This document shows positions 8,006-16,377 of a stretch of DNA of 64,000 nucleotides, one piece after another. Position numbers and translations under genes: made by a program. The notes beneath the pieces are model-generated. The model did not search any database. It was not told where the DNA came from and saw only the letters and a program-made list of their open reading frames with translations. Source of the DNA: Opitutaceae bacterium (GTDB lineage Bacteria > Verrucomicrobiota > Verrucomicrobiia > Opitutales > Opitutaceae); NCBI GenBank assembly GCA_003151515.1, contig PLXS01000025.1, positions 372,001 to 436,000 of the forward strand, read 5' to 3'. Within the stretch, counting starts at the first letter, position 1; each line of letters opens with the position of its first letter.

Positions 8006-8746
8006 TCATTTGTCGAGGCTTGGCGCCTGCCACTTGAACGCGTCCTTGATCCTCGAAAGTGGCGAATCTGCCAATTCCTCCGGGATTAACGAGCGCCGAT
8101 CTATCCCTGCAGCGGCCAATGTTTGCGCGGTGCGCCGATGTTGCAGCACCTTGAAGGCGCGGCTTATCACAGCCAGCGCGTCCTTTTCAGTCTCCGGTTG
8201 CACGACTGCGGCTTCGTGGATATCCCGCAGGTAGGCTGGCCAGCAGCGAGCCAGGAGTTGGAGATGCACTCGGTCCTGTCTGGGCGGCGGGCCGTCCTGG
8301 TTGATGTCGCGAACATTGGCCGCCTTCGACTTGAGCATCACAATGGGATCGAGGAGCCGATACTCGGTCCCGTCGTAGCTGACCACCTCGACAGCGGAAA
8401 GATCGGCTTTATCGAGGCCATGAACGCTGTGAAGAATTTCGACGAGGAGACGGCGGTTATCGCTACTCACGCTCGACATGAACGCGATTCGGGCATCGAG
8501 AAAGTTTCGCAGGTCATTCGGTTTGTAGCCCCATCCTGGGAGCTGCTTGAGCCTCGTGATCAGCGCCCGATCGGCTAGGACGTCCAGGTCGGCGCTCCCG
8601 AATCGGGTCGTAATCCCCTCGGTGTCGGGATCGAGGTAGCTGATTGCCCAGAGATTGACGGCTTGGCCGCCGACCACGACCGCCGGTGGTTGTCCGGCGC
8701 AGATCAGGCGGTAGTCGTGCGGATAGGTGAGGTCAGGTGCGGACAC
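8006..8746 (-). CDS. Nucleotidyltransferase-fold protein (possible toxin or defence component)
   Basis: A 246-residue protein. The N-terminal part has the hallmarks of a polymerase-beta-type nucleotidyltransferase: VVVGGQAVNLWA (residues 23-34) followed by FGSADLDVL (49-57), whose two Asp are candidate metal ligands. The rest is helical, with LLDPIVMLKSKAANVRDI around 130 resembling AbiEii/MNT-like proteins where a Lys follows the fold. A start at GTG 8746 overlaps the upstream small gene by 14 bp, implying translational coupling. It lies in the accessory island and is probably a toxin-antitoxin-like or phage-defence enzyme. No specific family name is claimed. Confidence 0.6.
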   Translation of the reverse strand: MSAPDLTYPHDYRLICAGQPPAVVVGGQAVNLWAISYLDPDTEGITTRFGSADLDVLADRALITRLKQLPGWGYKPNDLRNFLDARIAFMSSVSSDNRRLLVEILHSVHGLDKADLSAVEVVSYDGTEYRLLDPIVMLKSKAANVRDINQDGPPPRQDRVHLQLLARCWPAYLRDIHEAAVVQPETEKDALAVISRAFKVLQHRRTAQTLAAAGIDRRSLIPEELADSPLSRIKDAFKWQAPSLDK

Positions 8747-8954
8747 GGACGCTATTGACCGTCAAAAGCCGGCCGCGCCCGTGGCCTGTTCCGCCGAGCA
8801 ACCGAAGATTCCGCTCCAGTACTTCGCGCCCTCGGCCTGCGGCGGCAAGGGCATCGTCCTCACGGCGTAGCTCCGCTTTGACCGCAGCGGACTCCCGGGC
8901 GGCGGCGGATAGATTCAGCCGGGCCAGTTTCGTCTTAAGTCGCTGCACGTTCAT
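8733..8954 (-). CDS. Small charged helical protein, partner of the nucleotidyltransferase-fold gene
   Basis: A 73-residue protein rich in Lys, Arg, Ala, Leu and Glu (MNVQRLKTKLARLNLSAA, then charged helices), with coiled-coil character through about residue 50. I do not recognise a family. It overlaps the start of the nucleotidyltransferase gene by 14 bp on the same strand. Its own ATG sits inside a perfect 8-bp inverted repeat (8948-8970), so expression is probably autoregulated or limited by a hairpin at the start codon. Its size and position fit an antitoxin or accessory subunit. Confidence 0.5.
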   Translation of the reverse strand: MNVQRLKTKLARLNLSAAARESAAVKAELRREDDALAAAGRGREVLERNLRLLGGTGHGRGRLLTVNSVRVRT

Positions 8955-8970
8955 GGCAATAGCATGAACG
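8948..8970. promoter_or_regulatory. Inverted repeat over the start codon of the small gene
   Basis: CGTTCATG (8948-8955), seven bases, CATGAACG (8963-8970): a perfect 8-bp dyad containing the ATG (read on the minus strand from 8954). It could be an operator for a repressor or an mRNA hairpin that hides the start codon. Confidence 0.5.
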
Positions 8971-9005
8971 CTGGCTGGGCGGCGTCAAGCTGGCCGCCGG
9001 GCGGC

Positions 9006-9587
9006 CTAAACCCGCTGGCGGGCCAGCACTCGGTTGACGGCCGCAAGATCGAACGCCGTCGGATCATAGTCGCCCAGCCATTCCACCAGGTCTTTGACTA
9101 CCCGCTTGGGGTTGGTGGAGGCGGCGAGGACGTGTTCGAATCCGGGAACTCCGCCGCAGTCTTCCGGAGGACACGCACGCGCACCCTCCATGCAGAGCGG
9201 CGTGGACAACCTGACTGATTGGGCGTGGACGGCTGTCAGTTTGATCTCGTGGCGCCAGCTATCGCCGAAGTCATATTCGTACCCAATGCGATTTCCGGGC
9301 TTGGCCAGGAAATTTTTTAGGAGGCGCTTCGTTTCGTCCTGGGTAGAAGTGCGTCCTTCGAAATCCGGATCGGGACGACCGACGTAGGCTTTCGTGCCAC
9401 CCTTCGCGTCGATCACATGAAATTGGTGCAGATGCGAGTCGGTCCAGCCGAGGGCGATTTGGAGTACGTCGTGCAGTCGATCCATACGGATATCGGCGGG
9501 AACCCGGATCAGCCGCCAGATTTCCGGCTGAATGTGCATTAGGGACACCCGGATGTCATATGCCAAAAGCGAAGTGGTCGCAGCCAT
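9006..9587 (-). CDS. Plasmid pRiA4b ORF-3 family protein
   Basis: A 193-residue protein matching the pRiA4b ORF-3-like family throughout. It has the N-terminal strand YDIRVSLMHIQPEIWRLIRV, RLHDVLQIALGWTDSHLHQF, YEYDFGDSWRHEI, and near the C-terminus the Cys-containing ACPPEDCGGVPGF that is diagnostic of the family. The family is spread on plasmids and islands; its biochemical function is not established. It is 51 bp upstream of the small coiled-coil gene on the same strand and may share its transcript. The start overlaps the divergent LuxR-like gene by 28 bp. Confidence 0.88.
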   Translation of the reverse strand: MAATTSLLAYDIRVSLMHIQPEIWRLIRVPADIRMDRLHDVLQIALGWTDSHLHQFHVIDAKGGTKAYVGRPDPDFEGRTSTQDETKRLLKNFLAKPGNRIGYEYDFGDSWRHEIKLTAVHAQSVRLSTPLCMEGARACPPEDCGGVPGFEHVLAASTNPKRVVKDLVEWLGDYDPTAFDLAAVNRVLARQRV

Positions 9588-10081
9588 GCAGGGTCGCCGA
9601 GCTTGGCGAGGCCATTGCCGATGGCAAGAGCACGGCGCGACGGCCGATCACGTCTTCTCGTGGCTTGACGGCAGTAGATCTGGCGGTGTGGCTTGTGCAG
9701 ATGGAGCGCCCGCCCAATCCGCCGATTCTTGCAGCTACCGAGGCAAACGGCTCCTTCGTTGAATTGGCGTTCCTGCCGTTCAATATTGCCGATGCCGACG
9801 TTCGCCCGGCTTGGGCCGAGCGAGGAAAAAGGCGGAATGCTTGGAATTCGCTGAGCGAAGCCGAACGGCGTGTCGCCCTTCGACTCCTCAAGGTGAAGAT
9901 GCCGCGCCAATTGATCGCGGGAGCCAGGCCCGCGACGATTACGGACGTCAGGAAACATCAGCATTCATGCCTTCGCAAGTTGGGTTGCGGCAGTGTTGCG
10001 GACCTTCTCGGCCTGCACCGCGAATTCGCGTTCAAGTTCGAACGGCGCGCGTGGGCCGCCCGTCACCCAGGGGATCGATAA
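9560..10081 (+). CDS. Divergent LuxR-type HTH protein
   Basis: A 173-residue protein. The C-terminal third (SLSEAERRVALRLLKVKM, then IAG, TITDVRKHQHSCLRKLG and SVADLLGL) follows the spacing of a LuxR/GerE helix-turn-helix, including the HxSxxLRKLG recognition-helix end, though the turn region is atypical. The N-terminal part has no recognised sensor domain. Its start overlaps the divergent pRiA4b gene by 28 bp; internal starts (for example Met47) would remove the overlap. It may regulate the neighbouring island genes. Confidence 0.5.
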   Translation: MPKAKWSQPCRVAELGEAIADGKSTARRPITSSRGLTAVDLAVWLVQMERPPNPPILAATEANGSFVELAFLPFNIADADVRPAWAERGKRRNAWNSLSEAERRVALRLLKVKMPRQLIAGARPATITDVRKHQHSCLRKLGCGSVADLLGLHREFAFKFERRAWAARHPGDR

Positions 10082-10132
10082 CGGCGGCCATTCTGCCTGG
10101 GCCTGCACGCCGACCGATTCTTACCCGCTAGA

Positions 10133-11710
10133 TCACCAACGAGGGTCTTTGCAGTTTTGACCTTCGGCGAAAACTGGCGGAACGATTTCCGCGCCCCATA
10201 GCTTGTTTCCGGCCCGCTTCGGGTGCTCGCGAAAATGCTGGTTCCGCTCGGCAAAGTAGCGGTCGATGGCCGCCTTGCACATGTCTGCGGATGGATAGTC
10301 GCTATTATGGATAATGGCCCGAGCCATCCCGCTGAAAACCGATTCGATCACGTTCAGGAATTGGGCGCATGCCGGGAGTGGGGCCAGGCTCACGCGCGGC
10401 GTCATATGCGCTGCTTGGTAGGTTGGGGAGTTGATTTCCCTGACCCTACGTTTGAGCCGGCCGGAAATGTGCCACGATGCCGCGTCCCACGAAAGGTAAA
10501 GGCGTGACTGGCTCGAATACTCGGCCAAGAGCATGTCCAGCAGCTTCAACATCTCATCGGTATTCTTCTTTTCCGATTAAAATTGAGTGACTTGATTCGT
10601 GGAGAGTTCAAGTGCCGCGGTACAGATCAGCCGGCCCTTGCTCCGCTGGCGCATCGGCACGGTTCGTGTTTGCCCCGGTTTTACCAAGCAACGTCCGCCC
10701 TGAATCTTGATCGCGAAGGGGCCAAACTCGTCGATGGAAAAGAATCTCTCATCAGGTCGGAGATTGCGGAGGATGTTTGTTATCGCGCGCAATTTTCTCC
10801 GATATTGGGGATCGGTGCTGGTGAGCACTTTTTTTGCTTTTCGGAAGCGAAATCCTGCAGAGCGGATTATCCCGCGGATCGTGCCACGCGAGAGCGTGAT
10901 GCCGCCATTGCCGAGTGCCGACTTCAGGTCGGTCAACTTCCATGTTGTGCGATTGAACCCGTATGTCGCTGGCGGCGCATGGAGAATCTTGAATACAGCT
11001 TCGCGGTAGTACAGGTTTTCAGATTTTCTATGCCGCATCTTTCGGGAATCAAATAGCCGTGCGACACCGTCGCTGTTGAACCGGCGGCAATACTGGCGCG
11101 CAGTATGGCGGTTGATTTGGAGAAAGCCGGCAATCGAACGCATCGTGATGCCTTTCAAATGCGCGCTTACCACAACAGCTCGATTGCGTTGGGCCAGCCG
11201 ACCTTCTCGAATCCGTTCAATGAAAGCGCCTGCCTCTTCGGAGGTCAGTTTGTCTCGGGAACTGGCTTGGAGCGCTTCTGCGTCAATTTTTCCCTGGATG
11301 AGCCGAAGGACCCAAGCGTCGTCAGCGGTCAGCAGAGAACCGCCACACGGCACGACCGCCCTGCTATTCCGGCGGTTGAGGTTCTCTATTTGGAGGCCAC
11401 GGGCAAACCGTCGCAAGTTTCGCATTGTGCCGGCAAACCCGGCCGCCCTAAGTTCGGTCAGAGCTTCCCGCGCCGTGAGCCCGCGGACTGTGAGGGCCTA
11501 TATTGCGGTGGCACGGTAGGGGTCGATTTTCTTTATTCTGGCTTTGCGCGGCGCGGCTTTTCGGAGCGCTGTCGGAACGACCGGGCATTTCAATCGGAGC
11601 ACTTTTCGGACGGTTGCGCGGTCCCGACTTACGATTCGGGCGATTTCCCGGCCAGAAAGTCCGCGCTGGGATAGCAGCAGGATTTCGGCGTACTCAACAG
11701 CAGTTAGCAT
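10133..11710 (-). pseudogene. IS630-family-like transposase with two in-frame stop codons
   Basis: A single frame of about 525 codons from ATG 11710 to the stop at 10133 is interrupted only by TAG at 11498-11500 and TAA at 10577-10579. The part before the first stop is an IstA/Mu-like HTH (AEILLLSQRGLSGREIARIV). The middle has a second HTH with MRSIAGFLQINRHTARQY and the first catalytic Asp in FFSIDEFGP. The part after the second stop supplies the second Asp (YLSWDAASWH) and Glu (NVIESVFSGMARAI) of the DDE triad. Translation continues sensibly across both stops (TQF-stop-SEKKNTDEM, where related proteins usually have Tyr). No frameshift is seen. It lies within the integrative element and is clearly lower in GC than the chromosomal genes. 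Confidence 0.85.
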
Positions 11711-11770
11711 GGTCGGATCCGCTCTTTATGGGAACCGGCAATTCAGTCTGCAATGCGTGTATCGCGCCAA

Positions 11771-11857
11771 TTACCCCAAGGCTGACAGCTCCCGCAATGC
11801 GGCCCGCTTGCCTTTGGTTTCGATGTGAGTGTAAGCTTGCTCGATGTCGGCTTGGGC
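11771..11857 (-). pseudogene. Possible C-terminal relic of a second tyrosine recombinase
   Basis: The reverse strand encodes DIEQAYTHIETKGKRAALRE followed by LSALG and a stop at 11771. The Tyr-Thr-His motif followed by a basic helix resembles the catalytic-Tyr tail of phage-type integrases. No upstream part of the gene remains. The match is short, so this is tentative. Confidence 0.3.
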
Positions 11858-11862
11858 TCGGC

Positions 11863-12636
11863 CCGGGCGAGGAAGTCAGTGATTTTTTGATCGAGGCTAA
11901 TACTGTGGGGATGGTGTCAACCTATGAGCCCGTCGGAGCCGAATCGGAGTAAATCGGAGGGGATTTGAGGCCATCGGGAACACGCGATTCGAGACACTCC
12001 TATCGGCTCAGATTCGCTTCGATGCCATCGGAGTCCGTCGGAGCATTTCTAACGGACGCAAGGCGTCGTTAGACCTATTGCGTCTCGACTCCAAAGCGCT
12101 TGAGCCCCGATGAACTGACGACGTACGTTTTGGTAAGGGGCGACGACGAACGTGGGAGCGGCAGTCCGAAGAGGGTCAGGGAACACCCAAATCCGGACAC
12201 GCAGAGGCACGTCAAAATCGGACGCAAGCCGAGGGTCGCTTTTCTTCGGGTCTCGTCGTTGCCAGGATGTGGCCGCCGAGTCAGTTTGCGCTGCCGTGGC
12301 GGGCGCAAATGCTCAGGAGGCCGGCTGGGCCTTCACCGGGTAAACCCGGCGCCGCAAAAGCAAGACGTCGGCGCCCCTTGGGGCGCCGTTGGCGTCAGAT
12401 TTTGCGCCTGGCGATCCCCATGGACGGCAAAGCCGCCACTTTAGTGAGGACATCAAGAGCCGGGCGGTAACCGGGCAGAATATTTAGGCGAAATGCAAAA
12501 ATTGCGTAGGCCATTGCAATCGAATACAATGAATGATTTAGGGAGCAAATCTGTGCCGACGTGATCAGTAGTCACTCGGCAAGACGGGAAACGTAGTGCC
12601 GGCACTACGTTTCTTGCCCTGATCACATTCCGTTTT
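11863..12636. other. Non-coding stretch inside the element
   Basis: No supportable gene in about 770 bp. It contains scattered short ATCGGAG-like repeats (11935-12045) and a hairpin at 12048-12073 (TCTAAC-G-GACGC / GCGTC-GTTAGA). At 12190-12225 there are two copies of a GTCCG(A/G)TTT motif on the minus strand that resemble the end of an insertion sequence. Probably debris of older insertions. Confidence 0.4.
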
Positions 12637-12864
12637 CTAAACTCGCGCCGGCACTTTCAGTTTGGCGCGGATGTGCGCGCTGATCTCGATTGGATCGTAA
12701 TAGACGAAGTGCCCGATACGGTGGTGCGGGATGCGCCTGAGCTTGGTCCATTCTCTAAGAGTGCGAATCGAGGGTTCCCTGCCTATCGGAAATATTCCGC
12801 ACAGACGCAGGCCGGTGATGTCCGTGAGCTGGCTTCCCACTCTTGGCGAAGATTGTGCTTCCAT
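12637..12864 (-). CDS. Excisionase/HTH-domain protein
   Basis: A 75-residue protein. After an N-terminal tail come GREPSIRTLREWTKLRRIPH and VYYDPIEISAHIRAKLKV, the pattern of a MerR/Xis-like winged helix (HTH_17 type) in which a Trp-containing recognition helix is followed by a basic wing. It lies 20 bp downstream of the integrase gene on the same strand, the usual position of a recombination directionality factor in such elements. A role as excisionase is inferred from size and position. Confidence 0.65.
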   Translation of the reverse strand: MEAQSSPRVGSQLTDITGLRLCGIFPIGREPSIRTLREWTKLRRIPHHRIGHFVYYDPIEISAHIRAKLKVPARV

Positions 12865-12884
12865 GCTTCTATCTGCACGTCAAC

Positions 12885-14129
12885 TCACGCAGCTCGAGGC
12901 TGCCGTTGCCGGGCAACGACCGTCAGGGCGAGATTATGGCGGGCGGCCGCCGCGGTGACTGTTGTCGCAGATGTGTCGGTGCGCTTAGGCAGAATGTTGA
13001 AGAACTCCGCAGCTTCGGCCGCGGTTTTCAGATCGAGGTAGTGTTTGCGAATTACGCTCTCGGAATTGCCCGCTTGCAGCGCCGCCTCGCCGACCGAGCG
13101 GAACCTGGCGACGAAGAAACTGATGAAAGAATGCCTCATGATATCGTGCGAAAGACCAAATTTCGTGGCGATCCGTGCCCGGTGCCGTTGAAGGTTCGGG
13201 ACTACTATCGGGAATCGTTCGAGGGGATAGGCCCGGAGCCAAGCGCCGAGGTTGGGTTGGATCGTTACCGTTCGCTTCTCGCCCACCTTCGATACCCTTT
13301 CGTCTATGGCGATCACACCGTCATCGAGCCGGACCTGTTCGGGCTTGAGCCTGAAGACTTCCCCACCCTTGAGGCACGGGCGGATGCCGGCAAAGAGGCA
13401 AAGGGCGAAGAACGGCACGAGCCGTCCCCCTTGGAATTCTTCGACGTGTGCCATCAATTCCTGAGCCTGGGCGGCCGAGAGCGTCGCGGCGGCACAGCGC
13501 CGACGGCGGATCCGGTGGTGGTGGACCTTGAGAATCGGATTTTCCGTGATCCATTCGTTTCGGAACCCGAAATTGAGGAAGGTCGAAACAATCCCCCGAC
13601 GGTTGTTGTGCGTCTTGAACGAAGGGTTCCCAAGATTAAAGAACTCCGCCAGACGTTTGGCGGTTACTTCGGCGATAGTTACGGCAGGAAAGTGCCGTTC
13701 GAATCGCTTTAGGTCCCTCTCAATCCGGGTGAATTGCGAGACCGAAAGCTGTCCCTGCTCATGTTCCCGTCTCTTGGCGGCGACGTATTCTGCTATAGCC
13801 TCGGGTAGGAGTTTCTGCCGGGCTGGCTCCCGATAGTTGGCGAGCGCAAACTCCATGTAGAACGACAGGGATCGGTCTCGGCCGGCTAGGCGGCGGAAGA
13901 TCATCTCGGCTTCTTGGATTTGGTCGTCGGTTAGCCGGGTGGCCGTCATCCGTAAGGCGCCGGCCTGAGCCTGCTGGATTTCCAAGGACTGGCGCTCGGC
14001 CTGGGCTTCGGCGCGAGTGGGAAAATTCCTTCGGACGCGCATTCCGTCTAACCAGCCTGAGACGCGGAAAACGACAGCCCCGGAGGGATTCGTGAATTTT
14101 GAAACAACGAACGATTGTATGTGCTTCAT
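12885..14129 (-). CDS. int: Tyrosine recombinase (integrase) of the tRNA-Ser element
   Basis: A 414-residue phage-type integrase. The N-terminal part (to about residue 100) is a probable arm-binding domain, residues 105-205 look like a SAM-like core-binding domain (ERDLKRFERHFPAVTIAEVT), and the catalytic domain follows. The catalytic set is Arg250 (LFAGIRP), His328-x-x-Arg331/332-His333 (HDIMRH), and the nucleophile Tyr364 (VIRKHYLD). The position usually holding His/Trp is occupied in an AGNSES context, so Asn replaces it. The gene is transcribed away from the tRNA-Ser gene it uses; its ATG is 71 bp from the tRNA 3' end and 3 bp from the putative arm-site dyad. Confidence 0.92.
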   Translation of the reverse strand: MKHIQSFVVSKFTNPSGAVVFRVSGWLDGMRVRRNFPTRAEAQAERQSLEIQQAQAGALRMTATRLTDDQIQEAEMIFRRLAGRDRSLSFYMEFALANYREPARQKLLPEAIAEYVAAKRREHEQGQLSVSQFTRIERDLKRFERHFPAVTIAEVTAKRLAEFFNLGNPSFKTHNNRRGIVSTFLNFGFRNEWITENPILKVHHHRIRRRRCAAATLSAAQAQELMAHVEEFQGGRLVPFFALCLFAGIRPCLKGGEVFRLKPEQVRLDDGVIAIDERVSKVGEKRTVTIQPNLGAWLRAYPLERFPIVVPNLQRHRARIATKFGLSHDIMRHSFISFFVARFRSVGEAALQAGNSESVIRKHYLDLKTAAEAAEFFNILPKRTDTSATTVTAAAARHNLALTVVARQRQPRAA

Positions 14130-14131
14130 GA

Positions 14132-14160
14132 CAGATTTGCCACGTCAACTGGCAAATCTG
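14132..14160. promoter_or_regulatory. Putative integrase arm-type sites, right end (perfect 11-bp dyad)
   Basis: CAGATTTGCCA (14132-14142), seven bases, TGGCAAATCTG (14150-14160): a perfect 11-bp inverted repeat immediately upstream of the integrase ATG. It contains the same TGGCAAATC nonamer found twice at the other end of the element (7832, 7843). It may serve both as integrase arm sites and as autoregulatory operator. Confidence 0.55.
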
Positions 14161-14174
14161 TTGTCGGGAAAATT

Positions 14175-14194
14175 AACTCGTTGATTTAGAATGA
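14175..14194. repeat. Left arm of 20-bp inverted repeat flanking tRNA-Ser
   Basis: AACTCGTTGATTTAGAATGA here is the exact reverse complement of 14295-14314 on the other side of the tRNA gene. It lies inside the element, between the arm-type dyad and the tRNA 3' end. It copies the TAGAAT-containing tRNA promoter segment in the opposite orientation. Confidence 0.85.
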
Positions 14195-14199
14195 GAAAT

Positions 14200-14291
<92 letters not shown>

Positions 14292-14294
14292 GTG

Positions 14295-14314
14295 TCATTC
14301 TAAATCAACGAGTT
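14295..14314. repeat. Right arm of 20-bp inverted repeat; includes tRNA promoter -10
   Basis: TCATTCTAAATCAACGAGTT, exact reverse complement of 14175-14194. Read on the tRNA strand it contains TAGAAT, suitably placed a few bases upstream of the tRNA 5' end (14291) to be its -10 box. No strong -35 is visible. Confidence 0.8.
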
Positions 14315-14345
14315 GAGGCTGAAATTGACCATATCTCCAAAAATC

Positions 14346-14374
14346 AAAAAACCGGCCGATTTCGGCCATTTTTT
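14346..14374. terminator. Bidirectional rho-independent terminator
   Basis: AAAAAACC, then GGCCG-ATTT-CGGCC, then A and TTTTTT. A GC stem is flanked by A- and T-tracts that extend the pairing and give a U-run on either strand. It could end the hipBA transcript, 330 bp downstream of hipA, and insulate the tRNA gene. The rest of 14315-14708 holds no supportable gene. Confidence 0.6.
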
Positions 14375-14708
14375 GGGTGTTTCTTGGGGTTATTCTATGG
14401 TTATTTTCTTTGCCTCGCATCGAAGTGAATGAAGGGAGCCTGCGTTAGAGTCTCCATGCGGCAAGAATAATTGACGCACACGAGCATCTAGACGGCCGTT
14501 TGGGGCCCCTCACTTTGAAGTGCAGATAGAAACAGCAGCGGCATGGGTGGGCGCATTTTCATGGGGCAGAGCCTCGACTCCCGACTCGGCAATCCTAATC
14601 ACTCTTCCGCCGGGAGCCTACACCGCGCAAGTATCGGGCGCCAGCGGGGACACGGGGATCGCTCTCTGTGGGCAACTTCGAGCAACAAACCCAAACTTTT
14701 CACCCAAC

Positions 14709-16037
14709 CTATTTGCGAGCGCGACTGCCCACGCGACGGGCAGTCTTCGTCGAAACAGGAAGAGAGGCTGCTTGGCGGGCAGCCTCACGTTCGGGGTGTT
14801 CAAAGGCCTCTGCATACTGCGCCAGCTCGGAGACTGACATGCCAATCTCGTCCCCCACCGAGCGCCAAGTAGCAACGGCATTTTCCACCTGGCCAATTAT
14901 CTCGGCGGCGCGCGGACGACTGATTCGAAAATAAGGGGCGACGGTAAGCAGGCCTTCGATCGTCGCCTCTGGACCCGCCTCCTCCGAAATCCACGTCTTT
15001 AGCTCCCGAGCACGGTCTGGAAAGGGATTCAGATCAAAGGCGGGAGCAAGCCGCCACTGTCCGCGGGCAACATGAAGGAACCCGTGATTGCGGAGATGAT
15101 CATCGATATTGGTGATCAGAATCGAGAAGGCGATCCGGCGCCAAAGCTCCTCGCAGTCATGCTGCACCACCGCCCCGTGAACACGCAACGCGTCGACCAT
15201 TTCGGTGTAGCTATGCTCTTCCGCCGAATCGGCCCCCAGCATCGTTGCCGCAGAAATATAAAGCAGCCGGGCACCGTCTGCGGTGCGATCGAAACGGCGG
15301 ACGAGCGCAACGGGGATGCCGTCGCTGTTGACAAGCCGAGCGTCGGCGGCCGTGATGCCCGCGCGCCGCGCAAGCCGCATTGCGAGCACTTCCGCTTTGG
15401 TGACGGCAGTCTGATCGGTCACGCTTGGAAACTTCCCGATCGAGAGCTGACCATCGTCGTCAATCACGCTGCATTTCGGCCGGAGTCCGCCCAGTGAGGT
15501 ACCGCGACCGCGCAAGTAGGCCAGGTCGGCCGCTGTTTCCGAATCATTTTCAACGGCCCGAGTGGCCGCGAGCAAATGCCCCAACTCCAGCAGTGGCGGC
15601 GTCGTGCGCCGGCCAGCCTCCGGTGCCCGCTGAAAGATTCCGGCTTCGTCTTGGAAGCGCAGGGCGCCGACCCGGCTGCCTTCATCCACGGCAAGCAAGT
15701 AATCGACTGCGTTCAGAGTCGCGGCGACTGTCCGCCGGCCACTCCGTCGGTCGGCCTGCCGACGCTTGGCGTGGTCCCGTAGAATCACGCGACGACCCCA
15801 GCCATCCGGCTCCGTGTCGGCAATCGCAGAGGGAAACACCGAGTTCTCACCGGTCGGACGGCGGAACTGCGGACCTGTGACCAACAGCAGCGCTGGATCG
15901 AATGTGAAACGATCGGGTCGCGCGAGCCACTCTGCGCCGAATTGAAAAACGGTGCGCTGGCGGGCGCCCTGAGCCTCAAAGCGCAGTGTACCGGCCAGCC
16001 GGTCACCGATGAAAACTTGGAGCGTACGACTGCTCAT
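14709..16037 (-). CDS. hipA: HipA-type serine/threonine kinase toxin
   Basis: A 442-residue HipA-family kinase. HipA phosphorylates aminoacyl-tRNA synthetases (GltX in the well-studied case) and triggers growth arrest. Residues 1-125 are the N-subdomain (VFIGDRLAGTLRFEAQG). The glycine-rich ATP loop is TSLGGLRPKCSV (180-191) and is followed by KFPS. The catalytic segment is NIDDHLRNHGFL (310-321), and the metal-binding motif is PAFDLNP (332-338). All core kinase residues seem present, so it is probably active. Its start overlaps the end of hipB by 4 bp. The module sits between the intact tRNA-Ser gene and a displaced tRNA 5'-half copy. Confidence 0.92.
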   Translation of the reverse strand: MSSRTLQVFIGDRLAGTLRFEAQGARQRTVFQFGAEWLARPDRFTFDPALLLVTGPQFRRPTGENSVFPSAIADTEPDGWGRRVILRDHAKRRQADRRSGRRTVAATLNAVDYLLAVDEGSRVGALRFQDEAGIFQRAPEAGRRTTPPLLELGHLLAATRAVENDSETAADLAYLRGRGTSLGGLRPKCSVIDDDGQLSIGKFPSVTDQTAVTKAEVLAMRLARRAGITAADARLVNSDGIPVALVRRFDRTADGARLLYISAATMLGADSAEEHSYTEMVDALRVHGAVVQHDCEELWRRIAFSILITNIDDHLRNHGFLHVARGQWRLAPAFDLNPFPDRARELKTWISEEAGPEATIEGLLTVAPYFRISRPRAAEIIGQVENAVATWRSVGDEIGMSVSELAQYAEAFEHPEREAARQAASLPVSTKTARRVGSRARK

Positions 16038-16366
16038 GACGGCAACGAAGTTTTCGGAACCCGCACGCGTTTCGGGAGACGTTCGGCCTCGAGGGAGAGT
16101 CCGACCTCGTCCCCGTGCACATCGGCCAAACCACCCAATACCTCGCCAAAGCCGAGAGCGAACAGTGCCATGGCGTAAACCCCGAGCGCGACCGTGGGGT
16201 CGCCTTTTTCCAGACGCAGGTAGGTGCTCTTGGCCACTCCCGTCCGCTCGACCATCATGGTCACGGTGAGGCCTCGCCGCCGACGAGCGGCCAGAAGATC
16301 AGCCCCAAGCTTACGCAGCGAAGCGCGGACTTTTGGTGGAAGAAGCGTATGGACCGATGAGCGCAT
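16034..16366 (-). CDS. hipB: HipB-type antitoxin / XRE-family repressor
   Basis: A 110-residue protein with a Cro/C1 HTH (LGADLLAARRRRGLTVTMMV, ERTGVAKSTYLRLEKGDP; residues 20-62) followed by a helical dimerisation tail. HipB binds HipA and represses the operon. It overlaps hipA by 4 bp, the normal coupled arrangement. A 12-bp dyad 11 bp upstream of its ATG is a likely operator. Confidence 0.88.
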   Translation of the reverse strand: MRSSVHTLLPPKVRASLRKLGADLLAARRRRGLTVTMMVERTGVAKSTYLRLEKGDPTVALGVYAMALFALGFGEVLGGLADVHGDEVGLSLEAERLPKRVRVPKTSLPS

Positions 16367-16377
16367 AAGGTTTCTTG

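Noticed and set aside
12048..12073. Hairpin with TCTAAC...GTTAGAC ends resembling an integron attC site
   Set aside because: Only 26 bp long, shorter than functional attC sites, without the paired L boxes and with no integron integrase or cassette array nearby. Kept only as a hairpin.
12100..12444. Open frame of 114 codons in the non-coding part of the element
   Set aside because: No recognisable protein pattern and no ribosome binding site; the region contains IS-end-like debris.
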